A DNA stretch of 64,000 nucleotides from UBA1351 sp964563505 (GCA_964563505.1 CAZLXW010000011.1:1-64000), one strand, 5' to 3'. Shown: positions 18,316 through 27,180, counted from the stretch's first letter. The notes: generated by a model not told the origin, from the letters alone. Numbers and translations are program-made.

Positions 18316-18372
18316 GATATAGCCTCCTGTGGGTTTTCTCTGCTTCTTTCCGCTAATAAAACAGGCTATATC
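18316..18372 (-). promoter_or_regulatory. Leader hairpin that masks the ribosome site of the small peptide
   Basis: GATATAGCCT (18316-18325) and AGGCTATATC (18363-18372) are exact reverse complements. Folded in the minus-strand transcript, the downstream arm covers the AGGAGG (18323-18328) of the 25-residue frame. The 37-nt loop is purine-rich on the RNA strand. It does not match a riboswitch consensus that I can recall, so the trigger, if any, is unknown. Confidence 0.5.
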
Positions 18373-18414
18373 CGCTTCGCTAATCTAAATATTTTAAAAA
18401 TAATCATGAAATAG

Positions 18415-18460
18415 TTTATAAACTTAATAGTATATGCCGGCTTATGGCAAAGTTTATAAA
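18415..18460. repeat. 11-bp inverted repeat in the HD-GYP leader region
   Basis: TTTATAAACTT (18415-18425) and AAGTTTATAAA (18450-18460) are exact reverse complements separated by 24 nt that contain an inner TGCC/GGCA pair. It lies in the 370-nt gap between the small Cys-rich gene and the HD-GYP gene. It may be an operator or an RNA hairpin. The rest of that gap holds only the peptide frame and AT-rich DNA. Confidence 0.5.
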
Positions 18461-18560
18461 AAACATACACCATAGACTAAATTATAGTCTATTATACCCA
18501 TGACGACAAGGACTTTTTAATAGGTATATATCCTCATTTTGTTATTATCTTGATTTATAT

Positions 18561-18589
18561 GAAAAGACCCCTACCATCTAGGGGTCTTT
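18561..18589 (-). terminator. Hairpin terminator overlapping the stop of the Cys-rich gene
   Basis: AAAGACCCCTA pairs with TAGGGGTCTTT around a five-base loop, and the minus strand continues with TTTTCAT. The stem includes the stop codon of the gene ending at 18571. The short U-run makes it a modest terminator. Confidence 0.7.
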
Positions 18590-18822
18590 GGATACGGACA
18601 TCGTTGATTTTTTTTTATTGCACGTAAGATAACAAAACATCCACAAAAGGCGCACATTCCGTTTTGAAGTTTTTTACATGATTCGCACTGGGATAATCGC
18701 ACTTGGTATATGGCATCTGTACATTTTATCTCTTCCGGCATTCCTTCAATATGCTTTAGAATGCCGGCGTGAATATCATCGCTACCTTTTGCAAATGCGT
18801 AGCATCGTTTACAAACCATCAT
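18571..18822 (-). CDS. Small Cys-rich protein (DUF6171-like)
   Basis: An 83-residue protein with cysteine pairs resembling a zinc-binding knuckle: CKRC near the N-terminus, CESCKKLQNGMCAFCGCFV (about 47-65) and CPYPKTPRW at the end. The CGCFV and C-terminal CP motifs recall DUF6171, an uncharacterised Clostridia family; this assignment is from memory. No ribosome site is visible and the start is 2 nt past the GH51 stop, so translation is likely coupled. Function unknown. Confidence 0.7.
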   Translation of the reverse strand: MMVCKRCYAFAKGSDDIHAGILKHIEGMPEEIKCTDAIYQVRLSQCESCKKLQNGMCAFCGCFVILRAIKKNQRCPYPKTPRW

Positions 18823-18824
18823 TG

Positions 18825-20297
18825 CTATTCAAGAACAAGTCGAACGACCGAGCATGTAGGAAGCGTCATTGTAAATCCGGATTCTTTAAGCTCAACCTGA
18901 TTAAAGACTTCTTTTTTCACCAGCTCAGGCGACTCAAATGTATTATATGCATCCATTGCACCTGTTATTATGTGTCCAGTTACTTTCTTAGGATTAAAGC
19001 CTAGTGTTTCTGCATCAATGAAGCGTTCTTCATGTAAGTCCAGATTACATAATGTTAATACAAGGTGGCCTGATGCATTCACAGAAGCTGATTCTGTCAT
19101 TGCCGGAACATTTACGCCATCAATGTCAAGATCAGGTGTCGTTATGTAACTCTCAACCAACTGATTATCCTGATGGTCTTGATACATATCAAAAACATGG
19201 TAGGTTGGTGTTTTAATCATTTTTTCACCTTCTGTTAAGATAACAGATTGAAGCACATTTACAAGCTGGGCAATATTTGCCATTCGCACACGGTCTGCAT
19301 GTTTATTAAAGATGTTAAGATTAATACCTGCAACTAATGCGTCACGCATACTATTTTGCTGATATAAGAATCCTGGGTTTGTTCCCGGTTCCACTTCATA
19401 CCAGGTTCCCCACTCATCCACTACTAGTGCTACACACTTTTGGGGATCATATTTATCCATGATATGGCTATGCTTTGTGACGAGTTCTTCCATACGCCAT
19501 GTATTCTTTAAGGCACGATAATAATCTTTTTCCGTCATTTGGGTTGCTGAACCTTTATCTTCCCAACTATTGACAAAGGTATAAAAGTGCAAGCTCAAAC
19601 CATCCATATAGGGTCCTGCTATTTCCATAAGGACTTTGGTCCAATTATAATCATCGACATTGGGACCGCCCGCAATTTTAAAAAGCTTATTATCTCCATA
19701 ATTACGGGTATATGTCTGATATCGACGGTAGAGGTCCGCATAGTATTCCGGTCGCATATTTCCACCGCAACCCCAGTTCTCATTACCCACGCCAAAATAT
19801 TTAACTTTCCACGCATCTTTTTGTCCATTTTCTTCTCGAAGTTTTGCCATCGGAGATAGTCCATCAAAGGTCATGTATTCAACCCACTCCGACATTTCTT
19901 GAACGGTTCCGCTTCCTACATTCCCATTAATGTAAGGCTCACATTCTAAAAGTTCGCATAAGCGCATGAATTCATGAGTACCGAAACTATTATCTTCAAC
20001 CACACCACCCCAATGGGTGTTAATCATTTTTTTACGGTTTTCTTTGGGTCCGATACCATCTTTCCAGTGGTATTCATCGGCAAAACACCCTCCCGGCCAT
20101 CGAAGCAAAGGCAAGCCCATTGCTTTTAAGGCTTCAACAACGTCAGTACGCATTCCATCGACATTGGGAATATCCGAATCTTCACCCACATAAAGTCCTT
20201 CATATATACAACGGCCAAGATGTTCTGAAAAGTGCCCGTAAATATTTCGATCGATTTGTGCCTTTTGTTTTTTTGTATTGATTACATATTTTTGCAT
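18825..20297 (-). CDS. Alpha-L-arabinofuranosidase, GH51
   Basis: A cytoplasmic enzyme of 490 residues that releases arabinofuranose from imported arabino-oligosaccharides. GH51 markers are RWPGGCFADEYHW (about 66-78), the acid/base Glu173 in GNENWGCGG and the nucleophile Glu295 in VVDEWGTW. No signal peptide is present once the start is set at 20297, where AAGGAGG is well spaced; the upstream extension to 20378 lacks a ribosome site. It stands apart from the other glycan loci, with only the small Cys-rich gene downstream. It may act on arabinan side chains of the pectin handled by the 27-38 kb locus (inference). Confidence 0.93.
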   Translation of the reverse strand: MQKYVINTKKQKAQIDRNIYGHFSEHLGRCIYEGLYVGEDSDIPNVDGMRTDVVEALKAMGLPLLRWPGGCFADEYHWKDGIGPKENRKKMINTHWGGVVEDNSFGTHEFMRLCELLECEPYINGNVGSGTVQEMSEWVEYMTFDGLSPMAKLREENGQKDAWKVKYFGVGNENWGCGGNMRPEYYADLYRRYQTYTRNYGDNKLFKIAGGPNVDDYNWTKVLMEIAGPYMDGLSLHFYTFVNSWEDKGSATQMTEKDYYRALKNTWRMEELVTKHSHIMDKYDPQKCVALVVDEWGTWYEVEPGTNPGFLYQQNSMRDALVAGINLNIFNKHADRVRMANIAQLVNVLQSVILTEGEKMIKTPTYHVFDMYQDHQDNQLVESYITTPDLDIDGVNVPAMTESASVNASGHLVLTLCNLDLHEERFIDAETLGFNPKKVTGHIITGAMDAYNTFESPELVKKEVFNQVELKESGFTMTLPTCSVVRLVLE

Positions 20298-20381
20298 AAT
20301 AGCCTCCTTCAAAAGTTTTTGCTTTGTTTCTAAGACTATTATATCAATTAATAGCAAGTATAAAATGTCATAACCCACTAA

Positions 20382-20924
20382 CTATTTATCATTTTGTTCT
20401 TTTATCATGCGAAAATTAGGATAATAACTTAAAATCACTTTTCCGACTAAGGCTTCTTGCGAAATATATGGATTGCCCCAAAATCGTGAATCTTCACTTT
20501 CATTCCGGTTATCGCCTAAGAAAAAATAGTATCCTTGGGGAACCACATAGTTTCCATAGTCTCTAGGTCGCATGGATTCCTTCAAATAGGGCTCATTAAG
20601 TATAGCTCCATTGACATAAACTTTACTATCACGTATGACTAACTCATCACCCGGTAGGCCAATCAGTCGCTTTACATAGTATTTTTCTTCCCCGTCTTGA
20701 TCAAATTCAAAGACAATGATGTCCCCTCGCTTTGGTTCATCAAATAGATAGGCCAAACGATTTGCAATCAATCGGTCTTTGACTCTCAGTGTACTTTCCA
20801 TGGATTCAGAGGGAACATATGCGTTCACAATCAATATATTGTTGACCACATAGGCAATCCCTAATGCCACGACAATCATTTTGCTCCAACTAATGACTTC
20901 CTCTTTTATCTTTGTCTTTTCCAT
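20382..20924 (-). CDS. lepB: Signal peptidase I
   Basis: Membrane serine protease that cleaves signal peptides of exported proteins. The 180-residue product has one N-terminal membrane segment (about 13-33), the catalytic Ser41 in VPSESM, the general-base Lys85 in YYVKRLIGLPGD, and the family box GDNRNESEDSRFWG. I set the start at 20924, where GGGAGAA lies 8 nt upstream; the ATG five codons earlier lacks a ribosome site. Confidence 0.94.
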   Translation of the reverse strand: MEKTKIKEEVISWSKMIVVALGIAYVVNNILIVNAYVPSESMESTLRVKDRLIANRLAYLFDEPKRGDIIVFEFDQDGEEKYYVKRLIGLPGDELVIRDSKVYVNGAILNEPYLKESMRPRDYGNYVVPQGYYFFLGDNRNESEDSRFWGNPYISQEALVGKVILSYYPNFRMIKEQNDK

Positions 20925-21035
20925 ATCGTATTCTCCCATTATTTAATGTCATCTTTTATACGACGGCATAACCGCATTAAATGTTCCACTATATATAACA
21001 AAATAACAAGAAAATTGTTACAGTAAAAACACATT

Positions 21036-21599
21036 TTATTTTTTTATTTTATAAAAACTAAAGTTTGCCCATCGATACCATTCGACAATCTGTTCGCCTT
21101 CCTTGCTTATTCCAGTAAGCTCAATCTCATGGATCTGATCCTGATTGAAGTCATTTAATGTGATTGATTCTAGTGCATGGCTACCAATATACGAACCGGT
21201 CCACTTCTTTACAAGCTGATGGTCTTCCCACGAAAAAAAGAATGGACGCTTTGCCCATTCATAAAATTTTGTTTCTGTTATCGTTCCGATATATAGATCC
21301 ATCTGCCCATCACCATCAATGTCTCCTGCTTCAATCTCCCAAGGATACACCTTTGAAAAATCATTTTCATAGAGAAAATATCTTCGCCCCTCTTCAATGC
21401 GATACAATCGGATCCATTTGCCCACGTCTTGATTCAATTTTTTTCCGTTTGCTTCCTCAATCGTCCAAAGATAATGCACTCCATCCACTGAATAATATTC
21501 TACCCAATCAATAAAATGGTGATTCGAATGGAGTATTGTGATTAAAAGAATCAGTTCGATTAGTGCAAGAATATATAAAAGGGCCTTAGTTATATGCAT
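21036..21599 (-). CDS. Membrane-anchored FG-GAP/VCBS-like protein
   Basis: A 187-residue protein with an N-terminal hydrophobic anchor (about 5-23) and a short extracytoplasmic beta-rich domain. Two calcium-loop-like stretches, GDIDGDGQMD (about 93-102) and NDFNQDQIHE (about 149-158), are typical of FG-GAP/VCBS propeller repeats. It overlaps the end of the DUF3160 gene by 14 nt, so the products probably act together at the cell surface. Function unknown. Confidence 0.65.
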   Translation of the reverse strand: MHITKALLYILALIELILLITILHSNHHFIDWVEYYSVDGVHYLWTIEEANGKKLNQDVGKWIRLYRIEEGRRYFLYENDFSKVYPWEIEAGDIDGDGQMDLYIGTITETKFYEWAKRPFFFSWEDHQLVKKWTGSYIGSHALESITLNDFNQDQIHEIELTGISKEGEQIVEWYRWANFSFYKIKK

Positions 21600-23853
21600 T
21601 CCAATCCACTTCTTTCGGCTTTATAACAACATTATTTGCTTCCGATGAAATATACGAAGTCATCCATGGCATCATTTCTAGAATATTCACTTGCTCACCA
21701 GTATACTGGCTATAGCTGTAGTCCGCATCGACTTCAACTTTTTCAATACCGGCTATAGGCAACCATTCTTCTGTCGTCATGCGTTTTCCTGAAATAAACT
21801 CAAAAAAACTGTAAACACTTCCTTTGGTCAAAAGTTTTTCTCCGTTTACTTGGACGATCACATAAATTTCATAAGGCATACCTATGGCACATTGTGCATA
21901 ATACCCATCTGTAGTTCCTGCAATATCCACAACCAAGGCCGAACTGTCTTCATCTTCAATCTCATAGCCTTCATTCCATAACATCGCCATATAGGTAAAG
22001 TTTATATTATCAATAAGTCCACCGATTCGACTTAAATCTACAAATTCATCTTCCGTTAGACTTTGATTTTCTAGTTCTTTAATTGAACACGTGAGCAAAA
22101 CATCAAGCATTTCTCCCATATCAATAAGTGGACGTAACACATCATCCAAGTCACTACGCTCTTGCATTTTTTCTCTCAGGTTGATCTCTGTTGTTTTGCT
22201 TAACCACAATAACTTGGCATATAATTCAACATTTGGTTCAACATAATGTTTTGTAGGCACTTCTATGTCTCCGCCCATTTCCGCCATGACTTGTTTCGAA
22301 TATAAAATATTATCGTATTTTAGCTCCGTAAAACTTCCAAGGGCAGCTGATAAGCTTTTATGAGTCCATCCACGTGTTTGCATAAAGGGTGGCATATTAG
22401 ATTCCTTTTCAAAACTTTTTGCTGCAGAATCAATCGACCATAACCAACCATGATACAAGTCTCTTTGATAAAAGTCATCGTCTAGATTAGCAACCCTTGT
22501 TTTTGCTAAATGCATTTCTTCGTCAAACTCAGTCCATTTTTCATTGGTCGGATAGTAGCTATATAGAATTTCTTCTGCTTGTTCATGTCCGAAAGCTGTC
22601 AATAAATCAAAGGATGATGGTAGGGGACGCTTGAAGGGTTCAACGAGTGGTTGCATAATCGCAGCATCTAATGTAAACCGTTGTCCCATAAATTTAAATT
22701 GTTTTCCTCCTGTTGCTTGGCCTAAAATTTTGGCAACGATTTCCGGTTGACGTAATTTTAAAATCTCTTCTTCAAGTTTTGGATCATATTGCGGATTAAA
22801 TAAGGTCTGAATATTTGGATCGTCTCCATAAACAAGTCGAATAAGGTTCACTAAATCTAGAATATGTAAATCATCCGATGTTCCCGAATATAAGCTCGTC
22901 AATTCGTAGATTTCTATCCAATCATCTAAATCTTTGGCGTCTTCATCCATTAAAATCGTGGTAATGACTAGTGCATGGCGTACTTCATCCAAATGGACGA
23001 CTTCTTCCGAGTCCGAGCCTGTTGTTAATTTGAACCCTGTATAGCCATACCACATCATTCCTCGGAAGAATTTTTCCATGTCTTCAGATAAAGTATAGTG
23101 TCCACGTACGATAAACTGTGTATAATCAATTTTTTGCCCAAAAATAGCGGATTCTTCGTAACCTTCAGCTTTCATAATGCGCCCTAACTCAGTCGACACA
23201 AAATCCATGAGTTCATTAGGGACCTCGATGTTTTCTCCAAGTAGCTGAGAAGCAACAGCAAAATAAGCAACGACTTTTCCCAAATTTTCTTTTATAGGAC
23301 CATCTGCTTTTTCGTAAGCGTTTAATGACTTTGTCGTCATGCTTCTTGTCAGCTCTTGAAGTCTGGGTAAATACTCTGTTAATTCAAAATATTTCATACT
23401 CTCTGCATAAAAAATATGATACATATTTAATATGGCATCGGAAGTAATAAAAGTAGGTACATCATCATAGTCTGCCATCTCATATACTTGGTGCAATTTT
23501 AAGGGTGTCGATTGACTCGGTTTTAAAACGACAAAACCATTGTCTTCCAACATATCTTCTTGACCTTTTGTAAATCCCGTAAATTGTTCTGCATTATCTA
23601 ATGAGCTTAAATCAAAGGAATAGGGTTTTACATCTGGTAAATATGACGGAAGCGAAAACTCAATATGGGATAGACTCAAGTCATACGTCTGCTTCCAAGC
23701 TTCACTCACAGCTTCTTCATCCACCTCTTGATTTAGCTCTTGATCTAGCTCTTGGTCACTCTCTTGGACAATCTCTTCATTCGTTTCATTCTTTCTTTGA
23801 CAACTCGTCAAGATAAGAATGATTACCATGACTACTATACTCCAACGTTTCAT
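21586..23853 (-). CDS. DUF3160 lipoprotein
   Basis: A secreted lipoprotein of about 755 residues. The N-terminus MKRWSIVVMVIILILTSC is a lipoprotein signal with lipobox LTSC. A very acidic Gln/Glu linker follows (repeats of DQEL and NQEV), and then a domain with YEMADYDDVPTFITSDAILNMYHIFY and RGWTHKSLSAALGSFTELKYD, features I associate with DUF3160. The start at 23853 has GAGGAGG 6 nt upstream. No enzymatic function is known. It is followed by the FG-GAP-like gene with overlap. Confidence 0.85.
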   Translation of the reverse strand: MKRWSIVVMVIILILTSCQRKNETNEEIVQESDQELDQELNQEVDEEAVSEAWKQTYDLSLSHIEFSLPSYLPDVKPYSFDLSSLDNAEQFTGFTKGQEDMLEDNGFVVLKPSQSTPLKLHQVYEMADYDDVPTFITSDAILNMYHIFYAESMKYFELTEYLPRLQELTRSMTTKSLNAYEKADGPIKENLGKVVAYFAVASQLLGENIEVPNELMDFVSTELGRIMKAEGYEESAIFGQKIDYTQFIVRGHYTLSEDMEKFFRGMMWYGYTGFKLTTGSDSEEVVHLDEVRHALVITTILMDEDAKDLDDWIEIYELTSLYSGTSDDLHILDLVNLIRLVYGDDPNIQTLFNPQYDPKLEEEILKLRQPEIVAKILGQATGGKQFKFMGQRFTLDAAIMQPLVEPFKRPLPSSFDLLTAFGHEQAEEILYSYYPTNEKWTEFDEEMHLAKTRVANLDDDFYQRDLYHGWLWSIDSAAKSFEKESNMPPFMQTRGWTHKSLSAALGSFTELKYDNILYSKQVMAEMGGDIEVPTKHYVEPNVELYAKLLWLSKTTEINLREKMQERSDLDDVLRPLIDMGEMLDVLLTCSIKELENQSLTEDEFVDLSRIGGLIDNINFTYMAMLWNEGYEIEDEDSSALVVDIAGTTDGYYAQCAIGMPYEIYVIVQVNGEKLLTKGSVYSFFEFISGKRMTTEEWLPIAGIEKVEVDADYSYSQYTGEQVNILEMMPWMTSYISSEANNVVIKPKEVDWNAYN

Positions 23854-23887
23854 CTGTGTCCTCCTCAAATCCTTTACAATTAAGCGT

Positions 23888-24748
23888 TTACATCTCGCCT
23901 CTATATTTAACAAATGTATTTTTATCCAACTCTTGAAAAGCCAATTCCAGTTCTTCTCGCGTATTCATGACAATCGGTCCTCCCCATGCAATAGGTTCAT
24001 GAATCGGTTTGGCCATAAATAGTAAAAATCGAATGCCTTGATCTTTGGTATGCATCACAAATCGATCTCCTTCTGAAAATAAGACGGCTTGTTTTTCTTG
24101 AATGAGTTGATCTTCATCCCTTCCAAATATTCCGGCTCCTTCGACAATGTAAATAAACAGCTTCTCATCTTGTGGTGTCTCATAAATCCATGTTTGATTT
24201 GGTTGAACTTGAACATCAAGATAGGTTGCTTTTATAAATTTTCCTTCAAAGGCACCTTTTTGATCTAAATAGGTCCCGGATATTATTCGTACCGTATGCC
24301 CATCCCCTTCAAGAATTGGAACTTGATCTTGTTTGATATCTCCGTATAAGGGGTTTGTCATCTTATCTTTTGCCGGAAGATTTAACCAAAGTTGTGCACC
24401 TAACATACGCTTAGAAGCCTTGGGCATTTCTTGATGAATAATTCCTGATCCCGCGGTCATCCATTGACATTCACCATTTAGGATACTTCCCTTGTTGCCT
24501 AGGCTATCCGCATGTTCGATATCCCCCTCAATCAAGTATGTAATTGTCTCAATGCCCCGATGCGGATGCCAAGGAAATCCCTTAATATAATCTTCCGGAT
24601 TACTCGAGTCAAATGCATCAAGCATTAAAAAGGGATCATAATCTTTGGTATCATGATAGCCTAAGACACGAACAAGATGCACACCTGCACCATCAACGGT
24701 TCTTTGACCTTGTGTTACTTTTTTTACATCTCTTATTTTTTGTGTCAT
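23888..24748 (-). CDS. Pirin family protein
   Basis: A bicupin protein of about 286 residues. The N-terminal cupin carries the metal-site motif HPHRGIETITYL (about 63-74) with a further His in GSGIIHQEMP, as in pirins with quercetinase activity or redox/iron-sensing roles. The C-terminal cupin has AWGGPIVMNTREELE. The ATG at 24748 has AGGAGG upstream. Its promoter (minus TTTTCA-17-TATAAT, 24768-24796) overlaps that of the divergent B12-sensor gene. Confidence 0.92.
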   Translation of the reverse strand: MTQKIRDVKKVTQGQRTVDGAGVHLVRVLGYHDTKDYDPFLMLDAFDSSNPEDYIKGFPWHPHRGIETITYLIEGDIEHADSLGNKGSILNGECQWMTAGSGIIHQEMPKASKRMLGAQLWLNLPAKDKMTNPLYGDIKQDQVPILEGDGHTVRIISGTYLDQKGAFEGKFIKATYLDVQVQPNQTWIYETPQDEKLFIYIVEGAGIFGRDEDQLIQEKQAVLFSEGDRFVMHTKDQGIRFLLFMAKPIHEPIAWGGPIVMNTREELELAFQELDKNTFVKYRGEM

Positions 24749-24786
24749 AACAACACCTCCTATCCTCATTATACGTGTTATTGCAC

Positions 24787-24815
24787 TTGTTGAAAAGTAT
24801 AAATAAGAGTATAAT
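24787..24815 (+). promoter_or_regulatory. Promoter of the B12-sensor/GGDEF operon
   Basis: TTGTTG (24787-24792) and TATAAT (24810-24815) are separated by 17 nt. The -35 shares bases with the -35 of the divergent pirin promoter (24791-24796), so the two promoters may compete. The start codon is 47 nt downstream. Confidence 0.7.
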
Positions 24816-24862
24816 TATAAATAGTAAACTTTAATATATTAAGCTAATAAAGGGGGTATCTT

Positions 24863-25924
24863 ATGGCAGCGCATAATAAACTAGGCACTATTTTACGGGA
24901 AAATCGTAATTTCATCAGTTCCGATGCCCTCAAGATGCAATATGCACAAATGCCTGAACTTGAACCGATTCGAACGCCTGAATTTGACGATATATCCCTT
25001 CGAGACACTCGATATACCGTTTTATATCTTGCCGACTCCATTACAGTAAACAGTCCCAAGCTTTTTAACAGTTATATCCGTTGGTTTATTGATATTCTAA
25101 AGGGCCTACATTTACCATTATCTTATCTAGAAGTCAGTTTAAACTCAATCGCTTCGGTTGCTAAAACCTATGTGGATGCGAAATATAGGGAAACCATTGA
25201 TGAATATATCCAACAAGGTCTCTCCGTCATGCATGAAAATGACCCTGTCTCAATCAATAGTAAATCCACTTTACTGGCTTGTCATATGGAAAATTATGTA
25301 AATTTTTTACTCGAAGGAAATCGACATGCTGCTAGCATGCTTATTGATGACCTTATCAAACAGCAATTTAGTGTCGAACAAATTTATATTGATATTTTCC
25401 AAGAAAGTCAGTATAAAATTGGAAAACTATGGCAATCAAATCAGATTAGTGTTGCCGAAGAGCACTATTGCACGGCATCTACACAGCTGATCATGGGACA
25501 ACTTTATCCTCTCATTTTTGCAAGGCCTAAAAACAATTTAATTTTTGTCGGCGCCTGTATTGGTAGCGAATTACATGAGTTGGGTATTCGCATGGTTTCT
25601 GATTTTTTTGAGCTAGAAGGGTGGAACTCCTATTATCTCGGTGCGAATACACCCTTGCGGGGAATCATTGATACCGTCGTTGCTAAAAAAACTGATGTCA
25701 TCGGCTTATCGACAACAATGGGGTATCATATCTCTGATTTGATTAAAACTATTGATGCTATTCGAAGGCACCCCTCCTGCCAAACAGTTAAGATCCTTGT
25801 TGGTGGATATCCCTTTCTTACCGATCCGGATTTATGGAAAGAAGTTGGCGCCGATGGTACTGCGTCTAATGCAACAAAAGCCATTGAGCTAGGCAAACAG
25901 CTGGTTCAATTAAAGTCGAGGTGA
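24863..25924 (+). CDS. CarH-like cobalamin-binding sensor protein
   Basis: A 353-residue protein with an N-terminal part of about 130 residues that I do not recognise, a B12-binding helical cap (about 135-215) and a Rossmann B12-binding domain (about 225-350). Trp190 followed by exactly nine residues and Glu200-His201 forms the W-x9-EH motif of CarH/LitR photoreceptors, where it packs over adenosylcobalamin. The lower-ligand motif is a relaxed form, ELHELG (236-241), with His238. No MerR DNA-binding domain is obvious at the N-terminus, so the output is probably through the GGDEF protein 4 nt downstream. AAAGGGGG precedes the start. Confidence 0.85.
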   Translation: MAAHNKLGTILRENRNFISSDALKMQYAQMPELEPIRTPEFDDISLRDTRYTVLYLADSITVNSPKLFNSYIRWFIDILKGLHLPLSYLEVSLNSIASVAKTYVDAKYRETIDEYIQQGLSVMHENDPVSINSKSTLLACHMENYVNFLLEGNRHAASMLIDDLIKQQFSVEQIYIDIFQESQYKIGKLWQSNQISVAEEHYCTASTQLIMGQLYPLIFARPKNNLIFVGACIGSELHELGIRMVSDFFELEGWNSYYLGANTPLRGIIDTVVAKKTDVIGLSTTMGYHISDLIKTIDAIRRHPSCQTVKILVGGYPFLTDPDLWKEVGADGTASNATKAIELGKQLVQLKSR

Positions 25925-25928
25925 CACT

Positions 25929-26915
25929 ATGTCTCAATCTTTTCACCAAAATGATGTTTTTTTGATTTGCAACGAGTCTGGAACCGTTCTCGAAATATAT
26001 GACAAGGAATCTATAGGAAAAACTCCTTTTAAGCTCGGTCATAACCTAACCGAGTCCATAAGCGAGGATTCCTTAGAACATTTTTTTGATTTTTTACGTC
26101 AACTTCATTCTAATGGATTTTCAAATGATCATACTATAACATTTACATTAAATAAGGAACCCATGTTCTACGTTATGTCTGCTATTGAACGAAAAGATCG
26201 TATTTTTATTTTAGCGACACCAATTGATGACTTGAAATTTCAATTAGATGAAGAACTGATGCGCATTAATAACGAACAAACCAATCATTTTCGTATGACC
26301 CTTAAGGAAAGTATGGTCAAACATCGTGAATATGAACGTCTCGAAAATGAGCGCCTTGATGAAATCTCAAAACTCAATAATGAACTTGTGAATTCGCGGC
26401 GTGAACTCTCAAAAAAAAATCAACAGTTAAACGCATTAAACGAAAAGCTTGAACGTCAAGCTATACAAGATCCAATGACTGGCCTCTTGAATCGTCGCCA
26501 ACTTGTTGATCTCTTTAACGATTCAAAGGAGCGCGCCAAGCGGATGAATACGAAACTCATCATAGCCAGTATTGATATTAATCACTTTAAACAAGTCAAT
26601 GACCAACTTGGCCATGCCGAAGGAGACCGTTTACTCATTTATTTTGCTGATTTAGCTCAACAAATGACACGTCAAGGCTTTGACTATATTTTTCGCGTGG
26701 GCGGTGACGAGTTTTTATTTATCTTATTAGATTGTTCACTAGAAGATGCAAACGCTATTTATGATCGGATTAATGCGTCGTTTATTTTAAAAAGTTCTAT
26801 TGCATCCTTAGCCTTTGGGGCAATTGAAGTTGACCCAACCGGGTTATGTACACTTGACGAATGCTTACGTATTGCAGACGAACGCATGTATGCACATAAG
26901 AAAAAATTTCGTTAA
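25929..26915 (+). CDS. GGDEF diguanylate cyclase with PAS-like N-terminus
   Basis: A 328-residue soluble protein. Residues 1-115 look like a PAS-type sensor, about 120-180 form a coiled coil, and 185-328 form a GGDEF domain with DPMTGLLNRR and an intact RVGGDEFLF active site. Synthesis of cyclic di-GMP is expected. The inhibitory RxxD site is not intact: Gln stands where Arg is expected, so product inhibition may be weak. It follows the B12-sensor gene by 4 nt, suggesting that the sensor modulates its activity. Confidence 0.92.
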   Translation: MSQSFHQNDVFLICNESGTVLEIYDKESIGKTPFKLGHNLTESISEDSLEHFFDFLRQLHSNGFSNDHTITFTLNKEPMFYVMSAIERKDRIFILATPIDDLKFQLDEELMRINNEQTNHFRMTLKESMVKHREYERLENERLDEISKLNNELVNSRRELSKKNQQLNALNEKLERQAIQDPMTGLLNRRQLVDLFNDSKERAKRMNTKLIIASIDINHFKQVNDQLGHAEGDRLLIYFADLAQQMTRQGFDYIFRVGGDEFLFILLDCSLEDANAIYDRINASFILKSSIASLAFGAIEVDPTGLCTLDECLRIADERMYAHKKKFR

Positions 26916-26938
26916 CGTATTGAAAGGAGGTGTTATCT

Positions 26939-27136
26939 ATGAGTGACTTAAAAAAAGACCTTAAAAATACCAAGGACAAGCTCGAAGGCGAAGCCCTAGA
27001 TAATCTTGGCCAAGCAACGGATGATGAAGAAATGGAACTCAAAGGAAAACTCAAGAAAAAGGTTGTTGAAGCAAAAGAAAAAGTGTCTGATAAAAAAGAC
27101 GATGTTTTGGATAAAATTAATGACAAACTTGAATAA
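26939..27136 (+). CDS. CsbD-like stress protein
   Basis: A 65-residue, highly charged Lys/Asp/Glu protein in the CsbD style (KLEGEALDNLGQATDD, then LKGKLKKKVVEAKEK). CsbD proteins are general-stress proteins of unknown mechanism. AAAGGAGG lies 8 nt before the ATG. It is the last gene of the plus-strand island and is followed by a strong terminator. Confidence 0.82.
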   Translation: MSDLKKDLKNTKDKLEGEALDNLGQATDDEEMELKGKLKKKVVEAKEKVSDKKDDVLDKINDKLE

Positions 27137-27142
27137 GCACTT

Positions 27143-27177
27143 AAAAAGACTGTATACACAAAGTATGCAGTCTTTTT
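27143..27177. terminator. Bidirectional terminator
   Basis: AAAAAGACTGTATAC pairs with GTATGCAGTCTTTTT (one G:U) around ACAAA. It has A-runs and T-runs on both sides and so serves both the plus-strand CsbD gene and the minus-strand GH105 gene. Confidence 0.88.
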
Positions 27178-27180
27178 ATC

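Noticed and set aside
24823..24840. Partial match to the ROK operator upstream of the B12-sensor gene
   Set aside because: Only the first 11 bases agree, the second half-site is missing, and the region is AT-rich, so chance is likely.
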